Source: Candidatus Zipacnadum vermilionense (lineage in GTDB: Bacteria > Armatimonadota > Zipacnadia > Zipacnadales > Zipacnadaceae). Taken from it: DNA of 64,000 nucleotides. Shown one piece after another: positions 16,655-25,130 of this stretch; the first letter of the stretch is position 1; every line of letters begins with the position of its first letter. The notes beneath the pieces were generated by a model that searched no databases, was not told where the DNA came from, and saw nothing but the letters and a program-made list of their open reading frames with translations. Position numbers and translations under genes: made by a program. The stretch spans positions 1-64,000 of the forward strand of contig JALGSV010000003.1 of assembly GCA_029821755.1 (NCBI GenBank), read 5' to 3'.

Positions 16655-17893
16655 GTGAACATCTGGGAATGCATTAAGACAGCACTGCGAGCGCTGCGCA
16701 GCAACAAGATGCGCACCGTCCTAACGATGCTGGGCATCGTCATCGGAGTGGGGGCGGTTATCGCCATGGTCGGCATCGGGCAGGGAGCCGCCCAGCAAAT
16801 CCGCGACCAGTTCGCATCGATGGGCACCAATCTGCTGACCGTATCCCGAGGCAACCGGGCGCGACGCTTTGGTGGCCCCGCACCCACCTCCACGCAGGCC
16901 AACTCGCTAGTCCCGGCCGACGCCGAAGCGATACTGCGCAAGTTCCCCGATACCGTAGCGGCGGTGGCGCAGGTGTGCCGGGGAAGCGCAGTGTGCAAAC
17001 TGGGAAACAGGTCCTGGTCAACGCAGGTGCAAGGGGTGTCCCCGGACTATACCATGGTAGCCAAGTGGGAGGTGGCGGAGGGCAGGTTCATCAACGACCA
17101 GGACAACACCGGCCGCACGCGGGTGGCCGTGGTCGGTCGCAGCCTGATCGAAAACTTGACCGGCGATCGGAACGCCGACGTCATTGGGCAAGACATGCTG
17201 ATCAACCGATCCCGATTTCACATCATCGGGATACTCAAGGAGAAGGGCTCCGGTGCGTTTGGTCAGGACCAAGATATCGTGGCCATGATCCCAGTGAACA
17301 CAGCCATGCGCCGGGTCTTCAACCGCACCTCGCTGAATGAAATTAACGTCAGTTGTCGCACCGAACAGGACATGCCCATGGCAATTGAGCAGATCACCAC
17401 ATTCATGCGCGAGGAGCACAAGCTCCGCCCGCCCTTCCCCGACAACGACGACTTCACGGTGCGCAGCCAGTCGCAGATTCTGGAGGCCAGCGCGCAGAGC
17501 TCACAGACCATGACCTCGCTGCTGGGGGGTATTGCACTGGTGTCGCTGCTGGTCGGCGGCATTGGCATCATGAACATCATGCTGGTGTCGGTCACCGAAC
17601 GGACGCGCGAGATTGGTATCCGCAAGGCGGTCGGCGCCACCCGGCATGACATCCTGATGCAGTTCCTCATCGAGGCGATGGTGATCTCGCTGCTGGGGGG
17701 GATTCTCGGGGTATTGATCGGGGTGGGTATCGGCCAACTCGCGGCGAGCGTGTTGAACCTGGGCACCGTCATCCAGCCCTCGGTGGTAATAATAGCGGTA
17801 CTGGTCTCCGGCGGCATCGGGGTCTTCTTCGGTATCTACCCGGCCCGACAGGCCGCGATGCTCAACCCGATTGACGCTCTGCGATTCGAGTAG
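16655..17893 (+). CDS. MacB-type ABC permease (MacB_PCD plus FtsX)
   Basis: The protein has 412 residues from GTG 16655. Topology is as in MacB: a membrane helix near 20-43 (VLTMLGIVIGVGAVIAMVGI), a large periplasmic domain (about 50-275, MacB_PCD, starting IRDQFASMGTNLLTV) and three C-terminal helices of the FtsX domain. GGIALVSLLVGGIGIMNIML, the coupling segment TERTREIGIRKAVGATRHDI and the end PARQAAMLNPIDALRFE are characteristic. It partners the ATPase at 15901 and the adaptor at 13926. It is the last gene of the marR run; a bidirectional hairpin follows at 17929. Confidence 0.95.
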   Translation: MNIWECIKTALRALRSNKMRTVLTMLGIVIGVGAVIAMVGIGQGAAQQIRDQFASMGTNLLTVSRGNRARRFGGPAPTSTQANSLVPADAEAILRKFPDTVAAVAQVCRGSAVCKLGNRSWSTQVQGVSPDYTMVAKWEVAEGRFINDQDNTGRTRVAVVGRSLIENLTGDRNADVIGQDMLINRSRFHIIGILKEKGSGAFGQDQDIVAMIPVNTAMRRVFNRTSLNEINVSCRTEQDMPMAIEQITTFMREEHKLRPPFPDNDDFTVRSQSQILEASAQSSQTMTSLLGGIALVSLLVGGIGIMNIMLVSVTERTREIGIRKAVGATRHDILMQFLIEAMVISLLGGILGVLIGVGIGQLAASVLNLGTVIQPSVVIIAVLVSGGIGVFFGIYPARQAAMLNPIDALRFE

Positions 17894-17928
17894 GGCAAAA
17901 GGTGCAGTTCTTACGTATGATGCCCCGG

Positions 17929-17948
17929 GGACGCGGGAGCCCGCGTCC
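17929..17948. terminator. Bidirectional hairpin between convergent genes
   Basis: GGACGCGGG and CCCGCGTCC are perfect 9-bp arms with a 2-base centre, located midway between the permease stop (17893) and the stop of the glycosidase on the other strand (17971). There is no U-tract on either side. Confidence 0.5.
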
Positions 17949-17970
17949 TCGCTTCGTCTGCGTCCCTGCC

Positions 17971-20046
17971 TCACCAGCAGTCGACCCGATACGCGCGCCA
18001 CGGGCGCAGGCGGAGAATCTCGGTCCCTCCGATGATCTCCCCGCTCAACAGGTCCGTCACCTGACCCCGGCAGGGCAAGGCCAAGTCCTTCCTCCCGAAA
18101 GACCAGATCACGGCGCCCGGCTGTGAGGCCGAGTTCCAGATGACCCCCGCGTCGTCCGGCAGCAAACGAGGCACGTCCATTACGTCGCGCACCTGCGCAT
18201 AGGCGCGGTTCCAGGAGACCACGTCATCGGTGACCCAACCCCACAGTGTCGGGGCGTCGGGGTGCGTGATGGGACACAGGGGCCCGCGGGCGGCCAGGGA
18301 GCGGAAGTAGTCAGTCGGGTCGACCCAGCCGGCGTCTATCCACTTCTCCTCTACGCGCAGGTTGGCGTCGATAAGGCTGTACGCCCTCTCTCCCGCGTAG
18401 TCACTGAAGAAGTTGCCGTGGAACATCCCGGTGTGTTGACCGGCGCCGGTACCGGCCCCGCCGATGCCGCAGGAGGCAATCCCGAAGGGGCCATCGCCCT
18501 CGATTTCCCAGTACACGCCGCGCTCCTGGCACCAGGCCTGGAACTCCCATAGGCGCTTGATTCCAGGACGCAACTGCGGGTCAGCGTAGTTGACCGGCAT
18601 GGCCGCCAGGTTGGGATAGGAGTCGAAGAACCAGGCCTGCACGCCGACCTCCTCGACGTTGTGGCGCAGACACTCGAACCAGCGGTCGCCGAAACCCCCC
18701 GCCAGGTCGCCGGAGGCGATCTCCGCATAGCCGCCCGAGTAGTGCCCGCCAAAGATGTCCCGCACCAAGTAGTCGGGGTGGTCCTTGAGTAGGGGCGAAT
18801 CGGGGAAGAGAGTGGTGATGTGCGCGGCGAGCCAGGGCATGGCGGCGACGCCGAGGCGCTTACCGGTATCGCAGACCTCGCGCATCAGCTTGTCCCCGCC
18901 CCACTGCTCGGCAAAACGATAGTCGTAGGGCGCGCAGATGGAATGGGCGTTGTTGTTGAGCGTGCCGGGCAGGTCTTCCGCCAACGCGCACTGCCACCGC
19001 GGGCCGAAGAAGACGGCCTCGAAGCCAAGCTGGGCGGCGCGAGGCAAGATGACATCGCGCAGGTGCTCGGAGATGGCGATGCCTGTCTCCGGCCGGCCCA
19101 ACGCAGGAGTTGCCTCCACCTGGTACATGAGAGGCGCCCGTACCGGCGCAATGCCTACCTGATGCCCATAGTGCTCCCGGGACCACTGCCAGCAGCGCAT
19201 CCAACGGGTGCGGCCCTCCCAGACGGTCTCCTCACGGCCCGCCGGGCGGAACAGCACCCAACGGGCGGGCGGACGAGCATCGCCTGTCAGCTCGAACCAG
19301 TGCTCGTCGATTACCTGGACCCAGTCACTCCCCGCCTCCTTATGCACGAGACCGTTGATGTAGTCGGGCCGATCCCAGGCCAGCAGTAGACTGCCGCGGG
19401 GATTCCACTCGTAGTCGAAGCATTGCATCGCGCCGAAGCGCGGGCGCAGTTGCATGAAGGTCCCCTCAACGTCGTCGGCGGAGGGCCCGTACTCCTCGGA
19501 GGTCGTATATCGGCCGGCCCGGGTAAGTTGAGCTTCTACCGGGGAAAAGCAGGCGCGCGAGATGAGCAGGTTGCCCTCCGCTCGCCCACCGACCTCCCAG
19601 GTGCCCCAGTCGAGCAGGCGATGGATGCGGCGCTGGTCGCTGAGGAAGCGGTACGAATACGACATGCCCTCCCACGTCTCGCTGCCGATCTCCTGGCGGA
19701 GGGGGGCGAGTCTCCATTCCAGGAGGTCCTCGACCGGAGTGTCCGGCAACTCCGTGGAAATCATGGGGCGATAGTAGTCAAAGCGGGGATGGGGCCCGCC
19801 GGCGGAACCGATCAGCTTGACGCGCAACAGATACCCACCGTCTTCCTGGACCGTCTCAATCAACTCCAGGCGCTCATAGCGCAAGCCCTCCGCGGTGGCT
19901 ATCTGGGGCCGCAGCGGCCAGGCCCCGCTGCGCACGGGCACGCTCGCGGCCCGGATCTCCCCCAGGCCCAGGAAAGCTTCGCCCTCGAAGCGGAGCTCGA
20001 TTTCCACGCCGTTGCTCAGTCGCAGCCATTTCTCGTTCGTGGCCAT
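17971..20046 (-). CDS. TIM-barrel glycoside hydrolase, clan-D-like
   Basis: The protein has 691 residues with no signal peptide, so it is probably cytoplasmic. The N-terminal 300 residues are beta-rich. The centre reads like a barrel: LGFEAVFFGPRWQ, YDYRFAEQWGGDKLMREVCD, GVAAMPWLAAHIT, a candidate nucleophile strand VQAWFFDSYPN, and a candidate acid in YWEIEGDGPFG. The tail from about 600 (VIWSFGRKDLALPCRG, GEIIGGTEILRLRPWRAYRV) is a small all-beta domain. The order resembles alpha-galactosidase-type (GH36/clan D) enzymes, but I cannot assign a family or substrate. The gene starts 35 bases after the FAD oxidoreductase stop, so the pair forms an operon, a common pairing in plant-polysaccharide users. 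Confidence 0.75.
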   Translation of the reverse strand: MATNEKWLRLSNGVEIELRFEGEAFLGLGEIRAASVPVRSGAWPLRPQIATAEGLRYERLELIETVQEDGGYLLRVKLIGSAGGPHPRFDYYRPMISTELPDTPVEDLLEWRLAPLRQEIGSETWEGMSYSYRFLSDQRRIHRLLDWGTWEVGGRAEGNLLISRACFSPVEAQLTRAGRYTTSEEYGPSADDVEGTFMQLRPRFGAMQCFDYEWNPRGSLLLAWDRPDYINGLVHKEAGSDWVQVIDEHWFELTGDARPPARWVLFRPAGREETVWEGRTRWMRCWQWSREHYGHQVGIAPVRAPLMYQVEATPALGRPETGIAISEHLRDVILPRAAQLGFEAVFFGPRWQCALAEDLPGTLNNNAHSICAPYDYRFAEQWGGDKLMREVCDTGKRLGVAAMPWLAAHITTLFPDSPLLKDHPDYLVRDIFGGHYSGGYAEIASGDLAGGFGDRWFECLRHNVEEVGVQAWFFDSYPNLAAMPVNYADPQLRPGIKRLWEFQAWCQERGVYWEIEGDGPFGIASCGIGGAGTGAGQHTGMFHGNFFSDYAGERAYSLIDANLRVEEKWIDAGWVDPTDYFRSLAARGPLCPITHPDAPTLWGWVTDDVVSWNRAYAQVRDVMDVPRLLPDDAGVIWNSASQPGAVIWSFGRKDLALPCRGQVTDLLSGEIIGGTEILRLRPWRAYRVDCW

Positions 20047-20081
20047 GAACCGAATTCCCTCCCGCTGGTCTCTGAAGTGGA

Positions 20082-21863
20082 CTAATACGCCCTGATCTCG
20101 AAGGCGCCGACCTCCGACGCGCCTTGCGTGGCCAAGACGATCAAGCGCAGCGCCTCAACTCCTTTCGCGTCGACGGCATGCACCCGTTTGCGCTGGTAAT
20201 TGCCGCGCGCCTGCAGCAGCGGACGCCACTCGCCGTTGATCAGCGCCTCCAGGTCGTAGTCCCGCACCGTTTCCGGCTGCGGGCCACGCACCATCTGCGC
20301 GGCTAAATAGTCGTAGTGGGTATGAGCCAGGGGCCGGGCAAACCCGGTGTCGAAAGTCAGATGCACCTCCGCCAGGTCGACGGCCTTCGGCCAGGCCAAC
20401 TCCAGGCGCTGCGGCAGGTCCGCGCCAGGAGAGGAACGCCACTGATGGGACTCCCCCGCCAGTTCGCGGGTCCAGCCGTCTAAGACCGCCTCCGGCGGAT
20501 GGCCGGGCGCGGCAGAGGTGGCGCTGACGGAGGCGTGGCGCGCAAGGTCAGCGGGGTCGGTCCCAGGGATGCCGGGGATATGTTGATCGTCGCGCAGGAG
20601 AAGCTGCTGGATCTCACGGACCTGAGCAGGGGTGAGTTCACCAGGGACACAGCCTGCCCGCGCACACAGGGCCGCGGCGCTTCCCGCCGCCTGGCCTACG
20701 ACGGAACCAGTACCCATAACGCGGGTGGACCCCATGGCCATGTGGGTGCAGGAGATGTTGCGGCCAGCCATGAACAGGTTGGGCACGTTCCGCGAGTAGA
20801 GGGCCCGCAAGGGGATGCCATAGACCTCGGGAGCGTGCAGGAACGTGCAGGGCGGCTCCGGGGAGAACAGACCTGCGGGCGGGTGGGTGTCTATGGGCCA
20901 ACCGCCGTGGCCGATAGCGTCGTCAAACTGCCGGTTTTCCACCAAGTCAACCTCGGTGAGTATGTACGGTCCCAACAGGCGACGGGATTCGCGGTGGCCA
21001 GGCAGAAACCCCCACCAGGTCAAGTCCCAATTCTCAGCCCCCTCGGTGCCACTGTGGTTCTTGTGGAAGTCCCACACACCCATGAGGCAAGCGATCAGCT
21101 CGTCGCGAATCTTCTCCGTGTCGTGCAGAATGTCCAGTTCCCCTCCGTACTCAATCCACCAGTGACCGTGCTCCATAGGTCCCCCGTGCAGACGTTGGGG
21201 CAGGTCCTCGGCCTTGGTGAACTTGCGAGCCCAGGGGGGCGGGGCAAAGGTGACCGGATGCCCCACATCCCGTGCGCACCAAAGGAGGCTGGCACCCATG
21301 GTATTACTGTCCGGCCCTTCCGCGTGGGGCTCGCCGTGCTCCTCGGGGCCCTCGCGTCCAATGCGAAAGTCCGCTCCCGCCAGGTGCCCGAGGCGCCCGT
21401 GCCCGGTACAATCGATGAAGTAGTCGCCGGTGATATGGTAGACGGTCTCCGTGGTAGCCTGGCGTGCGGAGATGGCGGTGATCCGGCCTGCCTCGTCGGT
21501 CTCCACGGCGTCGCACGAGGCGTTGAGCAGCAGCGTCAACAGGGGTTCCGCCTGGACTTTCTCCCATAACACCAGGTCCCACATGCAGGCGTTGCGCTCC
21601 GGGTTGCGCACCGCCTCCTCTAAGCGAAACTCCTCCAGCAAACCGCCCTCGCGGAAGCCAGGACGTTGTCCGGCGTCGTCGGCGCCGGTGACGTGCACCC
21701 GAATCTCGCTGCTAGAGTTACCCCCCAGCACCGGCCGGTCCTGCACCAACACGGTAGTCGCCCCGTTTCGGGCGGCGGCTATCGCCGCGCAGACTCCGGC
21801 CATGCCCCCGCCCACAACCACCACTCGGGGGTCAAACGCTTCCAGTCGAGTCTTGCTGGACAT
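20082..21863 (-). CDS. FAD-dependent oxidoreductase with C-terminal discoidin-like region
   Basis: The protein has 593 residues. The FAD_oxidored layout is clear: dinucleotide-binding VVVVGGGMAGVCAAIAAARNG at residues about 13-33, DRPVLGGNSSSEIRV right after it, YFIDCTGHGRLGHLAGADF in the middle, and NLFMAGRNISCTHMAMGSTRVMGT near 390 before a helix-rich end. The last 150 residues (LAEVHLTFDTGFARPLAHTH and onward) look like a discoidin/F5_F8-type beta-sandwich used for sugar binding. The sugar substrate is unknown. Start ATG 21863 has a GGAGGAG SD lying inside the 3' end of the methyltransferase gene (32-base overlap), which implies coupled translation. The glycosidase follows 35 bases after its stop. 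Confidence 0.88.
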   Translation of the reverse strand: MSSKTRLEAFDPRVVVVGGGMAGVCAAIAAARNGATTVLVQDRPVLGGNSSSEIRVHVTGADDAGQRPGFREGGLLEEFRLEEAVRNPERNACMWDLVLWEKVQAEPLLTLLLNASCDAVETDEAGRITAISARQATTETVYHITGDYFIDCTGHGRLGHLAGADFRIGREGPEEHGEPHAEGPDSNTMGASLLWCARDVGHPVTFAPPPWARKFTKAEDLPQRLHGGPMEHGHWWIEYGGELDILHDTEKIRDELIACLMGVWDFHKNHSGTEGAENWDLTWWGFLPGHRESRRLLGPYILTEVDLVENRQFDDAIGHGGWPIDTHPPAGLFSPEPPCTFLHAPEVYGIPLRALYSRNVPNLFMAGRNISCTHMAMGSTRVMGTGSVVGQAAGSAAALCARAGCVPGELTPAQVREIQQLLLRDDQHIPGIPGTDPADLARHASVSATSAAPGHPPEAVLDGWTRELAGESHQWRSSPGADLPQRLELAWPKAVDLAEVHLTFDTGFARPLAHTHYDYLAAQMVRGPQPETVRDYDLEALINGEWRPLLQARGNYQRKRVHAVDAKGVEALRLIVLATQGASEVGAFEIRAY

Positions 21864-22743
21864 AGGTCTCCTCCTGGCCTGCAGCGGACGCTGGCTTGCG
21901 CCGTCCGGACGGTCGCGGCCGTCCCGGTCGTAGAGGCGGCTTGCGAAAGTTAAGGCAATAATGGTGCATGGTGTTGCTCACCCAGGCATTGCCCATGCCG
22001 AAAGGCGCCAGGCGCTGGTTGTCCTGGCACCAGATCTTCTCATCCTTCAGGTCCAAGAAGTCGCCGACGAGACGCCCCAGATCCCAGGCCAGGGGGTACA
22101 CCGTGCCGCCCTTCTTAACGTTCTTGACGATGATGGTGGCGTAGGCTCCGGGTCTCATGATCTCAGCCACCCGGCGGTAGATCTCCACTAACTGCGCCAG
22201 GAACTCCTCGTAGTCGTCCACGTTACCGAGGTCGGCCTGATCGTCAGAGTAGTACATGTCCAGGTCAGCGGCTTCACGACGCTTCTTCTGGGTCTCGAAG
22301 CCCCGGCGACGGAGCATGTCCCAGTAGGGCGGACTGGTGAGAACGTAATCGACAGCCTCGATGTTCAGCTCTGGCAAGTCCCGGGCATCGGCCTGGATGA
22401 CGCGCCCCACGAGGCCCTTCGGCCCGAGCGGCAAGCGACTCCCCAGCTCTGCCGCGATTCGCTCCTGGGCGATGGCGGCGTACTTCGGGTTCAACTCTAC
22501 ACCAATCGCGCAACGACCACAGCCGACGGCCGCGACCAGGGCGCTGCCGGTTCCAGCCATCGGATCCAGGACCGTCTGGCCCTGCTTGGTGAAGAACTCA
22601 ATGAACTCTCGGCAGAGGCTCTCCGGGAACTTGGCTGGGTGCAGCAAGACGCTCTTTCCCCGCGGAGGTGGGTTGTGAATGAACCACGACTTCTGGAAAA
22701 GCAGCCAATCGCGGGGACTCAGGTCGTTGATGCGGTTTCTCAT
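21832..22743 (-). CDS. DNA methyltransferase, orphan, TSPPY type
   Basis: The protein has 303 residues; ATG 22743 is the first start after an in-frame stop. It is an amino-type DNA methyltransferase: motif X-like HPAKFPESL (35-43), SAM-binding motif I DPMAGTGSALV (60-70), catalytic TSPPYW (136-141). TSPPY is more usual in N4-cytosine enzymes, although the X-I-IV order is that of the gamma layout. A 90-residue segment of unclear role and a basic Pro/Arg/Gly-rich tail follow. No restriction endonuclease gene is adjacent, so it is an orphan, possibly epigenetic. Its 3' end overlaps the FAD oxidoreductase by 32 bases, an odd location between sugar genes. A phosphate permease remnant lies just upstream. 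Confidence 0.88.
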   Translation of the reverse strand: MRNRINDLSPRDWLLFQKSWFIHNPPPRGKSVLLHPAKFPESLCREFIEFFTKQGQTVLDPMAGTGSALVAAVGCGRCAIGVELNPKYAAIAQERIAAELGSRLPLGPKGLVGRVIQADARDLPELNIEAVDYVLTSPPYWDMLRRRGFETQKKRREAADLDMYYSDDQADLGNVDDYEEFLAQLVEIYRRVAEIMRPGAYATIIVKNVKKGGTVYPLAWDLGRLVGDFLDLKDEKIWCQDNQRLAPFGMGNAWVSNTMHHYCLNFRKPPLRPGRPRPSGRRKPASAAGQEETYVQQDSTGSV

Positions 22744-22823
22744 AGGCGGTCGGCTCTACTTCCCTCCCCGACGCGGATATCCTCTCTCGAAGGCAGTCGG
22801 GCCAAGACCGGCGGAAGACATAG

Positions 22824-22970
22824 GCCACGCACGTCATCTCCTCGGCCATCATGCGTGTGAGCGTGTCCCGGCGGCTGTCGACGGTGCGGTGGGGACTGGT
22901 GGGGAACGCCCTGGGCGCGTGGGTGATGGCTTTACCGATGGCCGCCCTTGCGTACGGAATCATCGGCTGA
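22824..22970 (+). pseudogene. 3' remnant of a PiT-family inorganic phosphate permease
   Basis: In one plus-strand frame, 48 codons end in TGA at 22968-22970 and read THVISSAIMRVSVSRRLSTV, then RWGLVGNALGAWVMALPM, AALAYGIIG. This is the signature C-terminus of PiT transporters (THVISSAIMGVG...RLSAVRWGVAGN...AW...P). A stop codon (TAG 22821) and unrelated sequence precede it, and the space before it belongs to the methyltransferase gene on the other strand. It is therefore a truncated copy, probably left when the methyltransferase region arrived. No gene is otherwise visible in 22744-23041. The start-codon candidate ATG 22851 would make a peptide of only 39 residues. Confidence 0.72.
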
Positions 22971-23041
22971 CTCAATCCGGGCGGGACGTAAGCGCGGCCC
23001 GGAGGGGGCGCGCCCCGGCGCAGCAACAAGCCGCTGGCGCG

Positions 23042-23530
23042 CTACAGGGCCGCCAGGATCAGGTCACAGACCTCGCGCACAGCCCCGCGGCCCCCGGGGG
23101 CACTAGCGACGTACTTGGCCGCTGCCAGAACCTGGGGCACGGCATCGGCCGGAGCCGCGGGGTGCCCCACCTCGCGGAAGGCCGACAGGTCGGTTACATC
23201 GTCCCCCATGTAGCACGCCCGCTCCGGCGCCATCCTCCGCTCCGCGAGTATCTGCCGCACTGTGCAGCCCTTGTCATCGCATCCCAGCTCCACCCGCTCT
23301 ATGCCCAGCTTCCGGGCCCGGGTCGCGGTGATAGGCGACTCGTCCGCGCTGATGATGGCGACCTCCACCCCTGCCTCTCGCAGCCTCACCAGCCCCAGGC
23401 CATCCTTCACGTCAAAGCGCTTCATGCCAAGTCCCTCGGCAGAGTAGTACATCCCGCCATCGGTCAGGGTGCCGTCTACATCGAGCATTAGTATCATGAT
23501 CGGCCCACTGGGCCAATCGGGTTTGTTCAT
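23042..23530 (-). CDS. kdsC: HAD phosphatase, KdsC/YrbI type
   Basis: The protein has 162 residues. Start ATG 23530 has the SD AAAGGTGG; the longer frame adds an unconserved N-terminus. KdsC removes phosphate from 3-deoxy-D-manno-octulosonate-8-phosphate in lipopolysaccharide core synthesis, and close relatives act on acylneuraminate-9-phosphate. Motif I is LDVDGTLTDGGMYYSA (D17 and D19), motif II sits in VAIISADESP (most KdsC have S-G-R), and motif IV is CYMGDDVTDLSAF. Residues RFDVKDGLGLVRLREAG match the KdsC flap region. The start lies two bases past the stop of the propeller-like gene, so the two are coupled. Substrate choice is inferred. Confidence 0.88.
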   Translation of the reverse strand: MNKPDWPSGPIMILMLDVDGTLTDGGMYYSAEGLGMKRFDVKDGLGLVRLREAGVEVAIISADESPITATRARKLGIERVELGCDDKGCTVRQILAERRMAPERACYMGDDVTDLSAFREVGHPAAPADAVPQVLAAAKYVASAPGGRGAVREVCDLILAAL

Positions 23531-23532
23531 AG

Positions 23533-24957
23533 TCACCCACCTTTCGGGCATTCTTCGCCCGGCTTGATCTTCCATTCCTCGGCACTGGTCGGATCTTGGG
23601 CCAGCAGTTGACGCTCATCCAGCCTGAGTAGCCAGGCTTCGCTGCTCAGGCCGCTCGTAAAGATGCGAAGGAAGTTCTCCGGCCGCGCAGTCTTCTCCAG
23701 CAGCAGCAGATTCCCTTCCGGGCTGGTCGTGCCCTGCGTTACCAGCATTTCCAGGGCGCCCCAATCTGTTACCGGGTAGAACCGGCCTTGCGGGATGTTG
23801 TAGCCGTAGAGTCGGTACACGCGCCGGTTGTCGCGGTAGCGCTCTTGCTCCACCAGTATCCAGCGCCCGCCCAGAAAGCGCGCCCGGGGATAGTCGGCGG
23901 TGTCCGGGAGAGCCTCACTCAATCGCCGCGCGCGGCCGAGGCCCGGATTCAGGGCGTAGAAGGCGCGGGTCCCGCCCCCGGGCGGGAATCGCCTGGTGGT
24001 GAGGACCTCGTCTGCCATCAGCGGCGCGGCGCTGCGCCCCGATGTCTCCTGCACGGAACAAGCGCTCGTGGTCCCCGCGGGCAGGAAAACGCGAGCCACG
24101 GCCCACCGCTCTCCCTCGGCACCCGAGCCCCAGGCGTAGAGGTTGCCCAGAGCGTCCCAACTCAATCCGTAAGGGATGTCGGCGCGAAGTCTGGTGAGCA
24201 CCGGTCCGCCGGGCTGGGGCAGTAGGACATAGGTCTCGTGGTCCCCATTCTTATGGGTGACCGAGAACGCAACCCCTACTCGGCCGACGGCCAGGCGGGG
24301 ATGCCCATTAACCTCGGAGATTCTCTCCGCATGCCCATCGTCCGGGTTCACCAGCCAAACACGGCGTGGCCCATAGCTGTCCCTGGTGGGTTTGTCCTCC
24401 GTCGGCGAGTACGACTTCCGAGTTAACACAAGCAGCCGGCCGTCTGGCCACCAGACCGTCTCCTCGACCTCCGCGTCCGGCTCCGGTCGGGGCAGGGCCC
24501 GGCTGGCGCCAGTGATCGCGTTCACCACCAAAACGCGACTGGTCAAGGCCTCTCGCGCCACGCGCTGTTGTTCCTTCTGAGCCTTCGGGATCTCCCACGG
24601 CTGCGTCGGCTCCTTCGGCATGAGCTTGCGGAAGCTCACACCGGGCATGCCGCAAAGCGCAAACGTCTGCCCGTCGCGAGACCAAGCAGCGGTGGTGGCG
24701 AAGAGCACATCCAGGTCGAGTCGACCAGCTAGACCGGCAGGCTCTGTTCTCACGGGGCTATCCGGCTGGCCGGAGAAGAGCACCGCAGCGGCGCCGGTCG
24801 GGTCGCGGCGCATGGCCTCACGCGCCCACCATCCCAGCGCCACCATCCCGGCCGCGCCGAGTAGGGCCACGATCAGACAGCCGCCCAAGCAGCCACGCTG
24901 AGCACCGGTGAGGGGCCGAGTGGGACCGCGGCGGGATGGCGGGGCGGGTGCGGTCAT
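23533..24957 (-). CDS. Membrane-anchored beta-propeller-like protein
   Basis: The protein has 474 residues from ATG 24957; an upstream frame reaches further but contains no conserved sequence. One membrane helix (GCLIVALLGAAGMVALGWWA, about 26-45) follows a short basic cytoplasmic N-terminus. The outer part is all-beta with repeated WD40/TolB-like blades, for example WSRDGQTFALC, WWPDGRLLVLTRKSY and LSWDALGNLYAWGSG, and the last third includes NLLLLEKTARPENFLRIF. There are no catalytic motifs. It may bind another envelope protein. It is unusual in sharing an operon (two-base gap) with kdsC, which suggests an envelope role, but I do not recognise the family. Confidence 0.75.
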   Translation of the reverse strand: MTAPAPPSRRGPTRPLTGAQRGCLGGCLIVALLGAAGMVALGWWAREAMRRDPTGAAAVLFSGQPDSPVRTEPAGLAGRLDLDVLFATTAAWSRDGQTFALCGMPGVSFRKLMPKEPTQPWEIPKAQKEQQRVAREALTSRVLVVNAITGASRALPRPEPDAEVEETVWWPDGRLLVLTRKSYSPTEDKPTRDSYGPRRVWLVNPDDGHAERISEVNGHPRLAVGRVGVAFSVTHKNGDHETYVLLPQPGGPVLTRLRADIPYGLSWDALGNLYAWGSGAEGERWAVARVFLPAGTTSACSVQETSGRSAAPLMADEVLTTRRFPPGGGTRAFYALNPGLGRARRLSEALPDTADYPRARFLGGRWILVEQERYRDNRRVYRLYGYNIPQGRFYPVTDWGALEMLVTQGTTSPEGNLLLLEKTARPENFLRIFTSGLSSEAWLLRLDERQLLAQDPTSAEEWKIKPGEECPKGG

Positions 24958-25059
24958 GCTGGCAATGCCGCGAACTGTTTCGCGGCGCGGGGCGAAGGAC
25001 CTTCCCCACACGTAGAAGTCGCGCAGGTCAGGCAGTGCCCAGCCTGGTTGCACGCGCCC

Positions 25060-25088
25060 TTGACAACCCACCGACTGCACCCTATTCT
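25060..25088 (+). promoter_or_regulatory. Promoter of the dxr-rseP-ispG run
   Basis: TTGACA (25060-25065), exactly 17 bases, TATTCT (25083-25088). Transcription would begin about 25095, leaving a 36-base leader before the dxr ATG. The promoter lies in the divergent space to the propeller-like gene. Confidence 0.65.
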
Positions 25089-25130
25089 TGATAGTGGGAT
25101 TTCAGACCCTCCAGGGCGGTTGGGGTACCT

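Noticed and set aside
22598-23029. A 143-codon frame on the minus strand across the methyltransferase start
   Set aside because: It is Arg/Pro-rich with no conserved pattern and is a shadow of the methyltransferase and PiT remnant.
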